This document shows, one piece after another, positions 27,522 to 35,350 of a stretch of 64,000 nucleotides of DNA. Below the pieces are notes generated by a model. That model had not been told where the DNA came from. It did not search any database and saw nothing but the letters and a program-made list of their open reading frames with translations. Made by a program: the position numbers and the translations under genes. Source of the stretch: Aquisediminimonas sp031376385 (GTDB lineage Bacteria > Pseudomonadota > Alphaproteobacteria > Sphingomonadales > Sphingomonadaceae). How positions within the stretch are numbered: the first letter of the stretch is position 1; every line of letters begins with the position of its first letter. The DNA lies in contig JANMDQ010000023.1 in assembly GCA_031376385.1 (NCBI GenBank), forward strand, positions 124,001 through 188,000, written 5' to 3'.

Positions 27522-29105
27522 TCAGAACCGCAACGCCTTCACGGTTTTCACGCCGGTGAGCTTGCAGGCTTCCCATAGCACGGGCTCAGGAATGGCTTCG
27601 TCCATCGACAGCAGCAGGATGGCTTCCCCGCCAGCGTCGCGGCGGCCAAGGTGGAACGTGCCGATGTTGAGGTTTGCCGCGCCCAGCAAGGTGCCAACGC
27701 GACCAATGAAGCCTGGCGCGTCTTCATTCACGATATAGAGCATATGGCCGTCAAGATCCGCCTCAATCGCAATGCCAAAAATTTCGACAAGACGCGGCAC
27801 TGTGTTGCCAAAGAGTGTGCCCGCAACTGACCGGTCACCTTGGCTGGTGCCAACGGTCACGCGGATCAAGGTTTGATAGACGCCTTCTTTGTCATGGCGC
27901 ACTTCGCGAATATCCAGCCCGCGCTCCTTGGCCATAAACGGTGCGTTGACCATGTTCACTGTATCCGAATAACGCCGCATCAGGCCCGCCAGCACGGCGC
28001 CAGTGATTGGTTTGATATTAAGCTGTGCTGCTGCTCCTTCTACTTCAATGCTGATCTTGGTCAGATTGTCATGGGCAAGTTGTCCAACCAAGCTGCCGAG
28101 CTTTTCAGCCAATGCCATATAGGGGCGCAATTTCGGCGCTTCCTCCGCACTAAGCGACGGCATGTTAAGCGCATTGGTGACGCCGCCGTTGACCAGATAA
28201 TCGGACAGCTGCTCAGCCACTTGAATCGCGACATTGACTTGAGCCTCATCCGTCGATGCCCCCAGATGGGGCGTCGAGATGAAGTTGGGCGTGCCAAACA
28301 GAGGCGACTCCTTGGCAGGTTCCACTGCAAATACATCAAGCGCCGCGCCACCGACTTGTCCGCTATCCAATGCTTCTTTCAGCGCCACTTCATCAATCAG
28401 GCCGCCACGTGCGCAGTTGATAATCCGCACGCCTTTCTTTGTCTTGGCCAGATTTTCGCGGGACAGGATGTTGCGGGTCTGGTCAGTCAGCGGCGTGTGG
28501 AGCGTGATGAAATCCGCCTTCGCCAGCACACCGTCAAGGTCCGCTTTTTCAACGCCCATTTCAATGGCGCGCTCAGGCGTGAGGAACGGATCAAACGCCA
28601 CAACTTTCATCCGCAGGCCAAGCGCGCGGCTTGCCACGATCGAACCGATGTTGCCTGCGCCGATCAGGCCAAGCGTCTTGCCTGTCACTTCCACGCCCAT
28701 GAAGCGGTTCTTTTCCCACTTGCCCGCTTGAGTGGACATGTCCGCCTCAGGCAATTGTCGCGCCAGCGCAAACATCAGCGCAATCGCATGTTCCGCCGTC
28801 GTGATCGAATTGCCGAACGGCGTGTTCATCACGACAATGCCTTTGGCCGACGCCGCCGGAATATCGATATTATCAACGCCAATGCCGGCGCGGCCAACGA
28901 CTTTCAAATTGGTTGCCTTGGCAATCAATTCCTTGGTCAGTTTGGTGGTCGAACGAATGGCCAGGCCGTCATACTGGCCAATGATTTCGCCCAGTTCTTC
29001 GGGCGTCTTGCCTGTGATAACATCAACATCACAGCCGCGTTCGCGGAAAATCTGTTCTGCCTTGGGGTCCATGCTATCGGAAATGAGAACGCGTGGTTTG
29101 GTCAT
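27522..29105 (-). CDS. serA: D-3-phosphoglycerate dehydrogenase
   Basis: A 527-residue long-form SerA. It has a substrate/nucleotide domain with LGLIGAGNIGSIVASRALG (NAD-binding Gly motif) and the catalytic region near STPHLGAST, then the allosteric substrate-binding domain (~320-450), then a C-terminal ACT domain (GHMLYIVNEDAPGFIGRVGTLLG) that usually senses serine. It catalyses the first step of serine synthesis from 3-phosphoglycerate. AGGAGA precedes the ATG. serC lies 125 bp upstream, separated by a palindromic repeat. Confidence 0.97.
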   Translation of the reverse strand: MTKPRVLISDSMDPKAEQIFRERGCDVDVITGKTPEELGEIIGQYDGLAIRSTTKLTKELIAKATNLKVVGRAGIGVDNIDIPAASAKGIVVMNTPFGNSITTAEHAIALMFALARQLPEADMSTQAGKWEKNRFMGVEVTGKTLGLIGAGNIGSIVASRALGLRMKVVAFDPFLTPERAIEMGVEKADLDGVLAKADFITLHTPLTDQTRNILSRENLAKTKKGVRIINCARGGLIDEVALKEALDSGQVGGAALDVFAVEPAKESPLFGTPNFISTPHLGASTDEAQVNVAIQVAEQLSDYLVNGGVTNALNMPSLSAEEAPKLRPYMALAEKLGSLVGQLAHDNLTKISIEVEGAAAQLNIKPITGAVLAGLMRRYSDTVNMVNAPFMAKERGLDIREVRHDKEGVYQTLIRVTVGTSQGDRSVAGTLFGNTVPRLVEIFGIAIEADLDGHMLYIVNEDAPGFIGRVGTLLGAANLNIGTFHLGRRDAGGEAILLLSMDEAIPEPVLWEACKLTGVKTVKALRF

Positions 29106-29137
29106 GGTCTTCTCCTGTGGAGGTAATTTATGATCTC

Positions 29138-29226
29138 GTCATGCTGAACTCGTTTCAGCATCCATGCCTCACTGCCAACCGGTCATGCTGAATGAGGCAT
29201 GGACCCTGAAACAAGTTCAGGGTGAC
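29138..29226. repeat. Dispersed palindromic repeat between serC and serA
   Basis: Left arm 29138-29171 and right arm 29193-29226 are imperfect reverse complements. The outer-inner core CCATGCCTCA pairs with TGAGGCATGG, and each arm also folds on itself (ATGCTGAA...TTCAGCAT at left; CCCTGAA...TTCAGGG at right). The changes that distinguish the arms keep the small hairpins paired. The left arm is nearly the same as the core of the repeat at 14743-14777. In the serC-serA transcript it would form a strong cruciform-like hairpin that could affect stability or relative expression. Confidence 0.85.
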
Positions 29227-29230
29227 GACT

Positions 29231-30361
29231 TTATTGAGGTGTCAATTGCGCCCAGGCCCAGTCGAGCCAAGGCCCAAGCGCCACGATATCAGCGGTATCC
29301 ACTGTTGCGCCGCACCAGATGCGCAGGCCCGGCGGCGCATCGCGGTATCCGGCAATGTCATAAGCTGCGCCTTCTACGTCGAGGAGACCCGCAAACTTCT
29401 TGATGAAATCCTCGTCTGCGCCGTCAACTGTCAGGCAGACCGACGTTTTAGACCGTGTTGCCGGATCTTTCGCCAGATCGCCCAACCATGCCCGGTCCGC
29501 CACGATCTGGCATAGTGCAGCTGCATTGGCATCAGACCGCGCCATCAGCCCTTGCAAGCCGCCCACCGACTTGGCCCATTCCAGTGCAAAAATCACATCT
29601 TCAACAGCCAGCATCGACGGGGTGTTGATCGTTTCGCCCTTGAACACGCCTTCGGTCAACTTGCCCTTGGCCACCAAGCGGAACACTTTCGGCAGTGGCC
29701 AAGCGGGCGTATAGCTTTCCAGTCGTTCGACAGCACGCGGGCCCAGAATGATCACACCGTGCGCGCCTTCGCCGCCCAACACTTTCTGCCAGGAAAAGGT
29801 CGTCACGTCGAGCTTGTCCCAAGGCATGTCATAGGCGAACACAGCTGACGTAGCGTCGTTGAAAGTCAGGCCTTCGCGGTTATCGGCGATCCAGTCTCCG
29901 TTCGGCACGCGCACACCTGACGTGGTCCCATTCCAAGTAAACAGAACGTCATGGCTCCAATCCACAGCAGTCAAATCGGGGATGGCGCCGTAGTCAGCGC
30001 GCACAACTGTGGGATCAATCTTCAGCTGTTTGACAGCATCGGTGACCCAGCCTTCGCCAAAACTTTCCCACGCCATTGCCGTTACGGGGCGGGCCCCCAG
30101 CATAGTCCACATCGCCATTTCATAGGCGCCAGTATCAGACGCCGGCACAATAGCAATGCGGTGCGTGTCTGGCACTTGCAGCACTTCGCGCATCAGATCG
30201 ATCGAGAGTTGCAGGCGCGATTTGCCGATTTTGGCGCGGTGAGACCGGCCTAGACATTCGGTTTGGAGTTTAGCAGCATCCCAGCCCGGCGGCTTTGCGC
30301 AGGGGCCAGAGGAAAAAAACGGACGCGCAGGGCGAACCTGCGGCTTGGTAACTTCAGTCAT
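29231..30361 (-). CDS. serC: Phosphoserine aminotransferase
   Basis: About 376 residues from ATG 30361 (MTEVTKPQVRPARPFFSSGPCAKPPGW), eight bases after GGAG; the longer frame to 30445 covers the promoter region and is unlikely. The PLP-binding lysine is in VTTFSWQKVLGGEGAHG. It belongs to the alphaproteobacterial SerC branch, with the SGPCAKPPGW opening. It converts 3-phosphohydroxypyruvate to phosphoserine with glutamate, and acts together with SerA encoded downstream. Confidence 0.95.
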   Translation of the reverse strand: MTEVTKPQVRPARPFFSSGPCAKPPGWDAAKLQTECLGRSHRAKIGKSRLQLSIDLMREVLQVPDTHRIAIVPASDTGAYEMAMWTMLGARPVTAMAWESFGEGWVTDAVKQLKIDPTVVRADYGAIPDLTAVDWSHDVLFTWNGTTSGVRVPNGDWIADNREGLTFNDATSAVFAYDMPWDKLDVTTFSWQKVLGGEGAHGVIILGPRAVERLESYTPAWPLPKVFRLVAKGKLTEGVFKGETINTPSMLAVEDVIFALEWAKSVGGLQGLMARSDANAAALCQIVADRAWLGDLAKDPATRSKTSVCLTVDGADEDFIKKFAGLLDVEGAAYDIAGYRDAPPGLRIWCGATVDTADIVALGPWLDWAWAQLTPQ

Positions 30362-30416
30362 GTAAGCTTCTCCTTGCAGAGAGCAGCGCGGCGTTGGGGC
30401 CGCGTGGCCCGCGACC

Positions 30417-30445
30417 GCACCTAGTGGCCTACGGGCAGATGTCAA
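30417..30445 (-). promoter_or_regulatory. Candidate serC promoter
   Basis: On the minus strand a perfect TTGACA (30445-30440) lies about 80 bp upstream of the serC ATG, in the gap after emrB. At the usual 17-base spacing the -10 position (AGGTGC, 30422-30417) is a poor match, so only the -35 element is convincing. It would drive the serC-serA unit independently of emrB. Confidence 0.3.
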
Positions 30446-30465
30446 CTTCAGGCCGAAGCAAGGAT

Positions 30466-32001
30466 TTAAGACGAAGGTCGTTTCGGCGGCCGAAGCACCA
30501 GAATGAGTGGCATGAAGGCCAAGACTACCAACATCATCAGCTTAAAATCATTGAGATAAGCAATCATCGCGGCTTGGCGCGTGACTTCCAAATCCATCAC
30601 GCGCAGCGCGGTGTCGCCGTATTGGCCCCAGCGGTCAGCGGTGGCAGGATCAACGACGGCGATGCTGGAGGATGTAACCCTGCCTGCTATGGCTTCGTGA
30701 TTGGTCTGAATTGAGCGCGTGAGCACAGTGGTTGTCATTGAAATGCCGATGCTACCGCCCATGCTGCGCATGAGATACATCACGCTTGATCCATCGGTCC
30801 GGTATTGCGGAGAAAGCGTGGCGAAGGCCATGAGGTTGGTCGGCATGAAGGTCATTCCCATGCCTATTCCTTGGACAAGACCTGCTATTAGGATGGGGCC
30901 ACGCTCCATTTCTAGCGACCAGCCGGTCATCATCGCCATTGAGGCAACAGTTGTAGAAAATCCGACCAAAAGTAAAAGTCGCGGATCGACGATGCCGTTC
31001 AAACGGGAACTAACTGCCATGGCAATCAAAATGCCAAGTCCGCGCGGAGCGAGCAACACACCGGTATCAAACACAGTGTAGCCATAGATTGACTGCAACA
31101 TCGGGGGGAGCAGCGCGAAAATGCCGTACATCATGACGCCGATTAGCATGCTGAAAACTGTGGCCGACGCAAAGTTGCGATTCATCAGCATGTTACGGTC
31201 AAAGAGGGTGCCGCCTTTACTGGTCACCATATGGACACCAAATAGCCAAAGCGCTGATATCGCCACAATCGCCTGAATGCGGATTTCCCAGCTTTCCAGC
31301 CAATCCTCCCCCTGCCCCCGGTCCAGCATCAGTTGCAGTGCGGCCAAACCCAGCGCCAGCATCGCAAAGCCGAAATAATCCAGCCGCCGTTTTGTAATGG
31401 CGCGCGTTGGCAGCAGCCACATCAGCAAGGCAATGGTAGGAATACCAATTGGCAAGTTGATGTAAAACACCCAGCGCCAATTATAGCTTTCGGTCAGATA
31501 ACCGCCAATCACGGGTCCAAAAATCGGGGCAACCATGATCCCCATCCCCCAGAGAGCCATTGCTTTGGGACCGCGTTCGGGTGGATTGATGTCAAGCAAG
31601 ATGGTTTGTGACAAAGGCCCAATGAAAGCCGCGCAGATGCCCTGAAGGATGCGGAAAATAACCATTTCCGTCAAATTTACTGCAATGCCGCAAAGCATGG
31701 ATGTAATCGTAAAGCCAATGACTGAGGCAATGAACAAATTACGCGATCCAACCCGGTCTGCCAGCCAGCCGGTCAGTGGCATGGCAACTGCCCCGGCCAG
31801 AATATAGCTGGTTAGCACCCAAGTGACGGTTTCCCGCGTCGCGCCGAGGCTCGCCTGCATATGCGGAACCGCGACATTGGCGATGGTGGAATCAAGGATT
31901 TGAATGATCGTCGCGCCCATCACCGCAATGGTCAGCAAAGTCTTATGCTTAACCGGCATCGCTGCCGTGCCCGCGCTACTCACCTGTGTCGATTCGGACA
32001 T
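30466..32001 (-). CDS. DHA2-family MFS multidrug efflux permease (EmrB/QacA-like)
   Basis: A 511-residue inner-membrane transporter with about 14 helices. The DHA2 signatures are visible: ILDSTIANVAVPHMQASLGA in helix 1, PLTGWLADRVGSRNLF (motif A) and APIFGPVIGGYLTESYNWRWVFYINLPIG (motif C region). It would export lipophilic drugs or uncouplers by proton antiport, together with the adaptor encoded just upstream. Its start lies 26 bp inside the EmrA-like gene. It is the last gene of the marR-emrA-emrB operon. Confidence 0.93.
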   Translation of the reverse strand: MSESTQVSSAGTAAMPVKHKTLLTIAVMGATIIQILDSTIANVAVPHMQASLGATRETVTWVLTSYILAGAVAMPLTGWLADRVGSRNLFIASVIGFTITSMLCGIAVNLTEMVIFRILQGICAAFIGPLSQTILLDINPPERGPKAMALWGMGIMVAPIFGPVIGGYLTESYNWRWVFYINLPIGIPTIALLMWLLPTRAITKRRLDYFGFAMLALGLAALQLMLDRGQGEDWLESWEIRIQAIVAISALWLFGVHMVTSKGGTLFDRNMLMNRNFASATVFSMLIGVMMYGIFALLPPMLQSIYGYTVFDTGVLLAPRGLGILIAMAVSSRLNGIVDPRLLLLVGFSTTVASMAMMTGWSLEMERGPILIAGLVQGIGMGMTFMPTNLMAFATLSPQYRTDGSSVMYLMRSMGGSIGISMTTTVLTRSIQTNHEAIAGRVTSSSIAVVDPATADRWGQYGDTALRVMDLEVTRQAAMIAYLNDFKLMMLVVLAFMPLILVLRPPKRPSS

Positions 32002-33034
32002 GCGTGCTGAGCCCTGCGATCAAGGGACGATTTGGCCTGCCGTCGATGGCAATGCGGACGGGAACACGCTGTGTCACTTTCACCCAATTGCCATTCGCAT
32101 TCTGGGCCGGAAGAACAGAAAATTCTGAGCCTGTTCCCGCCCCAATACTGGCGACGCGGCCGGTGAGTGTCATATCTGGATACGCATCAAAGGTAATCGT
32201 CGCACGCTGGCCCACCTGCATTTTCGCAAGATCGGTCTCTTTGAAATTCGCCTCGATCCAGCTTCGGCTGCTGCCCACAATCGTCAGGGCAGGCAGGCCC
32301 TGCACCATCATCTGGCCCAACTGCAACCGGTCGGCCTGCGTGATCACACCGGCCACGGGTGCCCTTACTTCAGATCGGGACAAATCAAGCTGAGCCCGTT
32401 CACGCTGAACCTGGCCCGCCAGCACGCCGGGATTGATGCCCGCAGCCGATCCGGTGGCGAGTGCGGCCCGCGCCTTTGTGGCGTCGGCCTGTGCGCTCGC
32501 CGTTCGACTGCGCGCATCAGACAAGGCATGTTCCGCCGCCTGTAGCCGCGCACGCGTGGTAAAGCCGCGCTGCATCAATTCGGATTGCCGCCGATATTCC
32601 TTTTCGAAAAAGGCCACATCTTCGCGCGCGCTGGCAATATCGATGCCCGTTGTTGCATATTCGGTTTCAAGCCCAACAACCTTCACTTGCGCCGCTGCAA
32701 TGCTCGCGTTGGCCTGATCGACGGCCAGACGGAATGGCGCGGGATCAAGCCGGAACAGCAAGTCACCTGCCCCGACCTGATCATTTTCACGCACGGCTAC
32801 TTCGATAATCTTGCCGCCCACTTCGGAGGAGATCGAGACCTTATCCTGCTGCACATAGGCGTTGTCGGTCGAGACATAATGATCATTGGCGAGATAATAG
32901 ATCACCCCGCCCGCGACCAGAAGGAGCGGCACCGACAGCATGAGGGCAATCCGGCCCAATCTGCGCTTTGGGCCGACCGGCAGCTCAACAGCGGTGGCCC
33001 CTGCGGTTTGAATCAAGGGATCAGCCTCAGCCAT
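31976..33034 (-). CDS. HlyD/EmrA-family membrane fusion protein
   Basis: A 352-residue periplasmic adaptor. It has one N-terminal membrane anchor (LGRIALMLSVPLLLVAGGVIYYLA), the split biotinyl-lipoyl domain (VSISSEVGGKIIEVAVRENDQVGAGDLLF and SEVRAPVAGVITQADRLQLGQMM), a helical hairpin (~100-190) and the beta-barrel (SWIEANFKETDLAKMQVGQ). It connects the EmrB-like pump to an outer-membrane channel, which is not encoded here. It overlaps marR by 8 bp and emrB by 26 bp. Confidence 0.93.
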   Translation of the reverse strand: MAEADPLIQTAGATAVELPVGPKRRLGRIALMLSVPLLLVAGGVIYYLANDHYVSTDNAYVQQDKVSISSEVGGKIIEVAVRENDQVGAGDLLFRLDPAPFRLAVDQANASIAAAQVKVVGLETEYATTGIDIASAREDVAFFEKEYRRQSELMQRGFTTRARLQAAEHALSDARSRTASAQADATKARAALATGSAAGINPGVLAGQVQRERAQLDLSRSEVRAPVAGVITQADRLQLGQMMVQGLPALTIVGSSRSWIEANFKETDLAKMQVGQRATITFDAYPDMTLTGRVASIGAGTGSEFSVLPAQNANGNWVKVTQRVPVRIAIDGRPNRPLIAGLSTHVRIDTGE

Positions 33035-33467
33035 GCGACAGTTGCTCCGGGCGACGGCTCAGGTTCGCCTGCACTTGCTCAAGCGCTGCGAACAGCGCCT
33101 GTTGCGCGTCAGCGTCAATTCCGTCCAGCGCATCATCAAATAGGGTCATCGCAAGCGGACGGAGTTCGTCCATCAACGCATGGCCCTTGGGCGTTACGAA
33201 CAGCTGCCACGCCCGCCGGTCCGCCGGGTTAGCGCGGCGCTCGACCAGGCCCGACTCTTCAAGACGGTCAATCATTCGGCACAGGGTGATGGGCTCCACC
33301 TCCATCAGTTCGGCAAGCGCGCCCTGGTTCGACCCTTCGTGGCGCTGCAAGGTGGACAGCATCCGCCACTGGGGCCGCGTGACCCCAATGCCGCGCGCGC
33401 GCTCATCGAATGACCGCCGCAGCAAGCGCGACACATCACCAATCAGAAATCCCAAACTATCACTCAT
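33027..33467 (-). CDS. MarR-family transcriptional repressor of the efflux operon
   Basis: A 146-residue winged-helix regulator starting at ATG 33467 (MSDSLGFLIGDVSRLLRRSFDERA). The longer frame to 33560 would translate its own promoter. The DNA-binding part reads LAELMEVEPITLCRMIDRLEESGLVERRANPADRRAWQLFVT, the usual helix-turn-helix plus wing with its DxR motif. MarR proteins of this type repress adjacent pumps and release on binding phenolic ligands. Being first in the marR-emrA-emrB operon, with a palindrome inside its promoter, it should be autoregulated. The mapped promoter places the transcription start at or next to the ATG, so the message is probably leaderless. Confidence 0.93.
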   Translation of the reverse strand: MSDSLGFLIGDVSRLLRRSFDERARGIGVTRPQWRMLSTLQRHEGSNQGALAELMEVEPITLCRMIDRLEESGLVERRANPADRRAWQLFVTPKGHALMDELRPLAMTLFDDALDGIDADAQQALFAALEQVQANLSRRPEQLSHG

Positions 33468-33474
33468 AACGAAT

Positions 33475-33503
33475 GATATAATAACGATAGTTATTATAGT
33501 CAA
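33475..33503 (-). promoter_or_regulatory. Efflux-operon promoter with embedded 9-bp-arm operator
   Basis: Minus strand: TTGACT (33503-33498), 17-base spacer, TATATC (33480-33475). A perfect palindrome fills the spacer, TATAATAAC-gata-GTTATTATA on the plus strand at 33477-33498, and touches both promoter elements. This is a standard arrangement for MarR steric repression. Only seven bases separate the -10 from the marR ATG, leaving no room for a leader or ribosome binding site. Confidence 0.82.
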
Positions 33504-33583
33504 GGGCAGTGGTCTGTGCTTGTCAGGCCAGGACGGGCGGGATAGCAAGGACAAGATCATAGGAATGCAGAAAGACCCTGATT

Positions 33584-34342
33584 TTGACAGTTGCCCAAAC
33601 CAGCAGTTTTACGACGCCTGATGGTGTCCGCATCGCCGTGCACGAAGTGGGAGAAGGCCGTCCGGTCATCCTGATCCATGGCTATTTTTCCGACGCGGCG
33701 ACCAACTGGATCAAATATGGTCATGCGGGCCTGATTGCAGAGGCTGGTTTCCGGGTCATCATGCCCGATCTGCGTGCGCATGGGCAGAGCGAGAAGCCCC
33801 ACGATCCGGCGTCTTACCCGCCCGATATCTTGGCTGATGATCAACTATCCTTGATCGACCATCTGGGTCTGACGGAGTTTGATCTGGGCGGATATTCCCT
33901 TGGCGGGCGAACTGTCGGGCGGCTGCTCGCACGCGGCGTGGCGCCGGGCAAAGCCATCATATCCGGCATGGGCTTGACCGGACTGACCCACACGCAGGGA
34001 CGCGGTGCCTTTTTCGCTCATGTGCTCGATAATCTTGGCAAACATGAACGCCACAGCCGGGAGTGGATGGCCGAAGCGTTCCTGAAAAGCAGCGATGGTG
34101 ATCCGCTGGCCTTGCGCCAGATACTGGAGACATTCGTCAATACGAGTGAAGAAGACCTGCGCGGCTTCACCCTCCCCGTCGGCATCGTGTGCGGCGTTGA
34201 TGATCAGGATAATGGCAGTGCGGAAGATCTGGCGTCGGCCCTGCCCGCCGGCCGCCTCATCCCCATCCCGGGAAATCATATGAGCGCCGTCACCAAGCCG
34301 GAACTCGGGATCGCCATTCGCGATTTTCTCATTGCAAATTAA
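33584..34342 (+). CDS. Alpha/beta-fold hydrolase
   Basis: A 252-residue hydrolase with the full core: ILIHGYFSDA (oxyanion HG), the nucleophile elbow GGYSLGG (catalytic Ser), the acid in CGVDDQDN and the His in IPGNHMSAV. No ATG is available in frame before residue 59, so the start is probably TTG 33584, with the weak AGGAA upstream. It is divergent from the MarR operon and could share its operator, as esterase-type neighbours sometimes do. The substrate is unknown. COQ4 follows 24 bp downstream. Confidence 0.85.
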   Translation: MTVAQTSSFTTPDGVRIAVHEVGEGRPVILIHGYFSDAATNWIKYGHAGLIAEAGFRVIMPDLRAHGQSEKPHDPASYPPDILADDQLSLIDHLGLTEFDLGGYSLGGRTVGRLLARGVAPGKAIISGMGLTGLTHTQGRGAFFAHVLDNLGKHERHSREWMAEAFLKSSDGDPLALRQILETFVNTSEEDLRGFTLPVGIVCGVDDQDNGSAEDLASALPAGRLIPIPGNHMSAVTKPELGIAIRDFLIAN

Positions 34343-34366
34343 GGCAATCGCCTCCATTTAACTGAC

Positions 34367-35119
34367 ATGACTGTCATTAGCGATCTCATCACCTACCGGT
34401 ATCGGCCCCTTGTCGCGCTTGATGCCATTCGCCGCCTCATCCGGAACAAGGAGGATACCACGCAAGTATTTCGCCTCTTGAAGGCGCTGTCTGGCCGATC
34501 GTTCATGAATAATTATGAACGGTTCAGGAAGACTGAGCTGGGGGCTCGCGTGTTTTCGGGCAAGATTGATCTGATCGATACGCTGACCAACCGGGCCTAT
34601 CTGGAAAGCCTGCCTGCGGGCAGTCTGGGGCGCGCCTTTCAGGCCTTCATGGATGACTGCGGGATCACACCCGAAGGCCTGAACGAAGCCGCGCGGGAAG
34701 CGGGCCTGACAGATGAAGGCGTACCAGAAGATTTCCGCCGCTATGCCTCCCGCGTTCGGGTGCAACATGATCTGTGGCATGTCGTAGGCGGTTATGGCTG
34801 CGACGGATTTGGCGAAACCTGCAATGTGGCCTTCTCCTATCCCCATACCCGCAACATCGGGTTCATGGTCATCGCCGTGGCCGGGGCCTATAATTATGCC
34901 AAAGCCTTCAAGGGTGAGCCGGTGATGGCCGCCATGTGGCAAGGGCTGAGGCGTGGCCGCGCGGCCAAATGGCTGACAGGCACCGATTGGGAGGCCATGA
35001 TGCCGCTGCCCCTGTCAGACGTGCGGGCGAAGCTGAACATTATGGACCTGCCGACGCGCTATACCGCGGCACCGCGTGCCATTGCGCAGTCCCGCACCGG
35101 ATCGCCCGTTCCGGTGTAA
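34367..35119 (+). CDS. coq4: COQ4-family ubiquinone biosynthesis protein
   Basis: A 250-residue protein with the COQ4 signature H134-D-L-W-H138 followed by VVGGYG, a putative metal site, and SYPHTRNIGFMVIAVAGAYNY. COQ4 proteins organise or assist ring decarboxylation/hydroxylation in coenzyme Q synthesis on the membrane; bacterial homologues are common in sphingomonads. The open frame is clean and starts at ATG 34367 soon after the hydrolase. No other ubi gene is nearby. Confidence 0.87.
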   Translation: MTVISDLITYRYRPLVALDAIRRLIRNKEDTTQVFRLLKALSGRSFMNNYERFRKTELGARVFSGKIDLIDTLTNRAYLESLPAGSLGRAFQAFMDDCGITPEGLNEAAREAGLTDEGVPEDFRRYASRVRVQHDLWHVVGGYGCDGFGETCNVAFSYPHTRNIGFMVIAVAGAYNYAKAFKGEPVMAAMWQGLRRGRAAKWLTGTDWEAMMPLPLSDVRAKLNIMDLPTRYTAAPRAIAQSRTGSPVPV

Positions 35120-35143
35120 CAGAGCTTTATGCTCAAAATCTTC

Positions 35144-35243
35144 TTCTTCGCGCCTTCGCGCCTTCGCGTGAGTCTAATCCGGCGGCGCTAGGTTCACTGC
35201 CCAAATATTCTGAACTCACGCGAAGGCGCAAAGGCGCGAAGAA
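35144..35243. repeat. 29-bp inverted repeat built of CGCCTTCGCG units
   Basis: Left arm 35144-35172 and right arm 35215-35243 pair at 28 of 29 positions across a 42-base spacer. The arms consist of short iterations of CGCCTTCGCG, ending GTGAG/CTCAC. The element lies in the 231-bp gap between coq4 and the M2 peptidase; the gap otherwise shows nothing. It has the same design as the repeat at 58901-58971, so this is a dispersed family. Confidence 0.85.
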
Positions 35244-35350
35244 CAATCCGGTCTCTGGCATTCATCGAAAAGCCTTTCTGCTTCGCTTGACCATCGCCTT
35301 TCGGCGCGTCAAACCTCTTTGCAACAAAATTGCGTGAAGAGGATGTTTTC

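Noticed and set aside
27840..29126. 428-codon plus-strand open frame antisense to serA
   Set aside because: His/Arg/Cys-rich composition with no domain; it mirrors a fully conserved SerA and is a typical shadow frame in GC-rich DNA.
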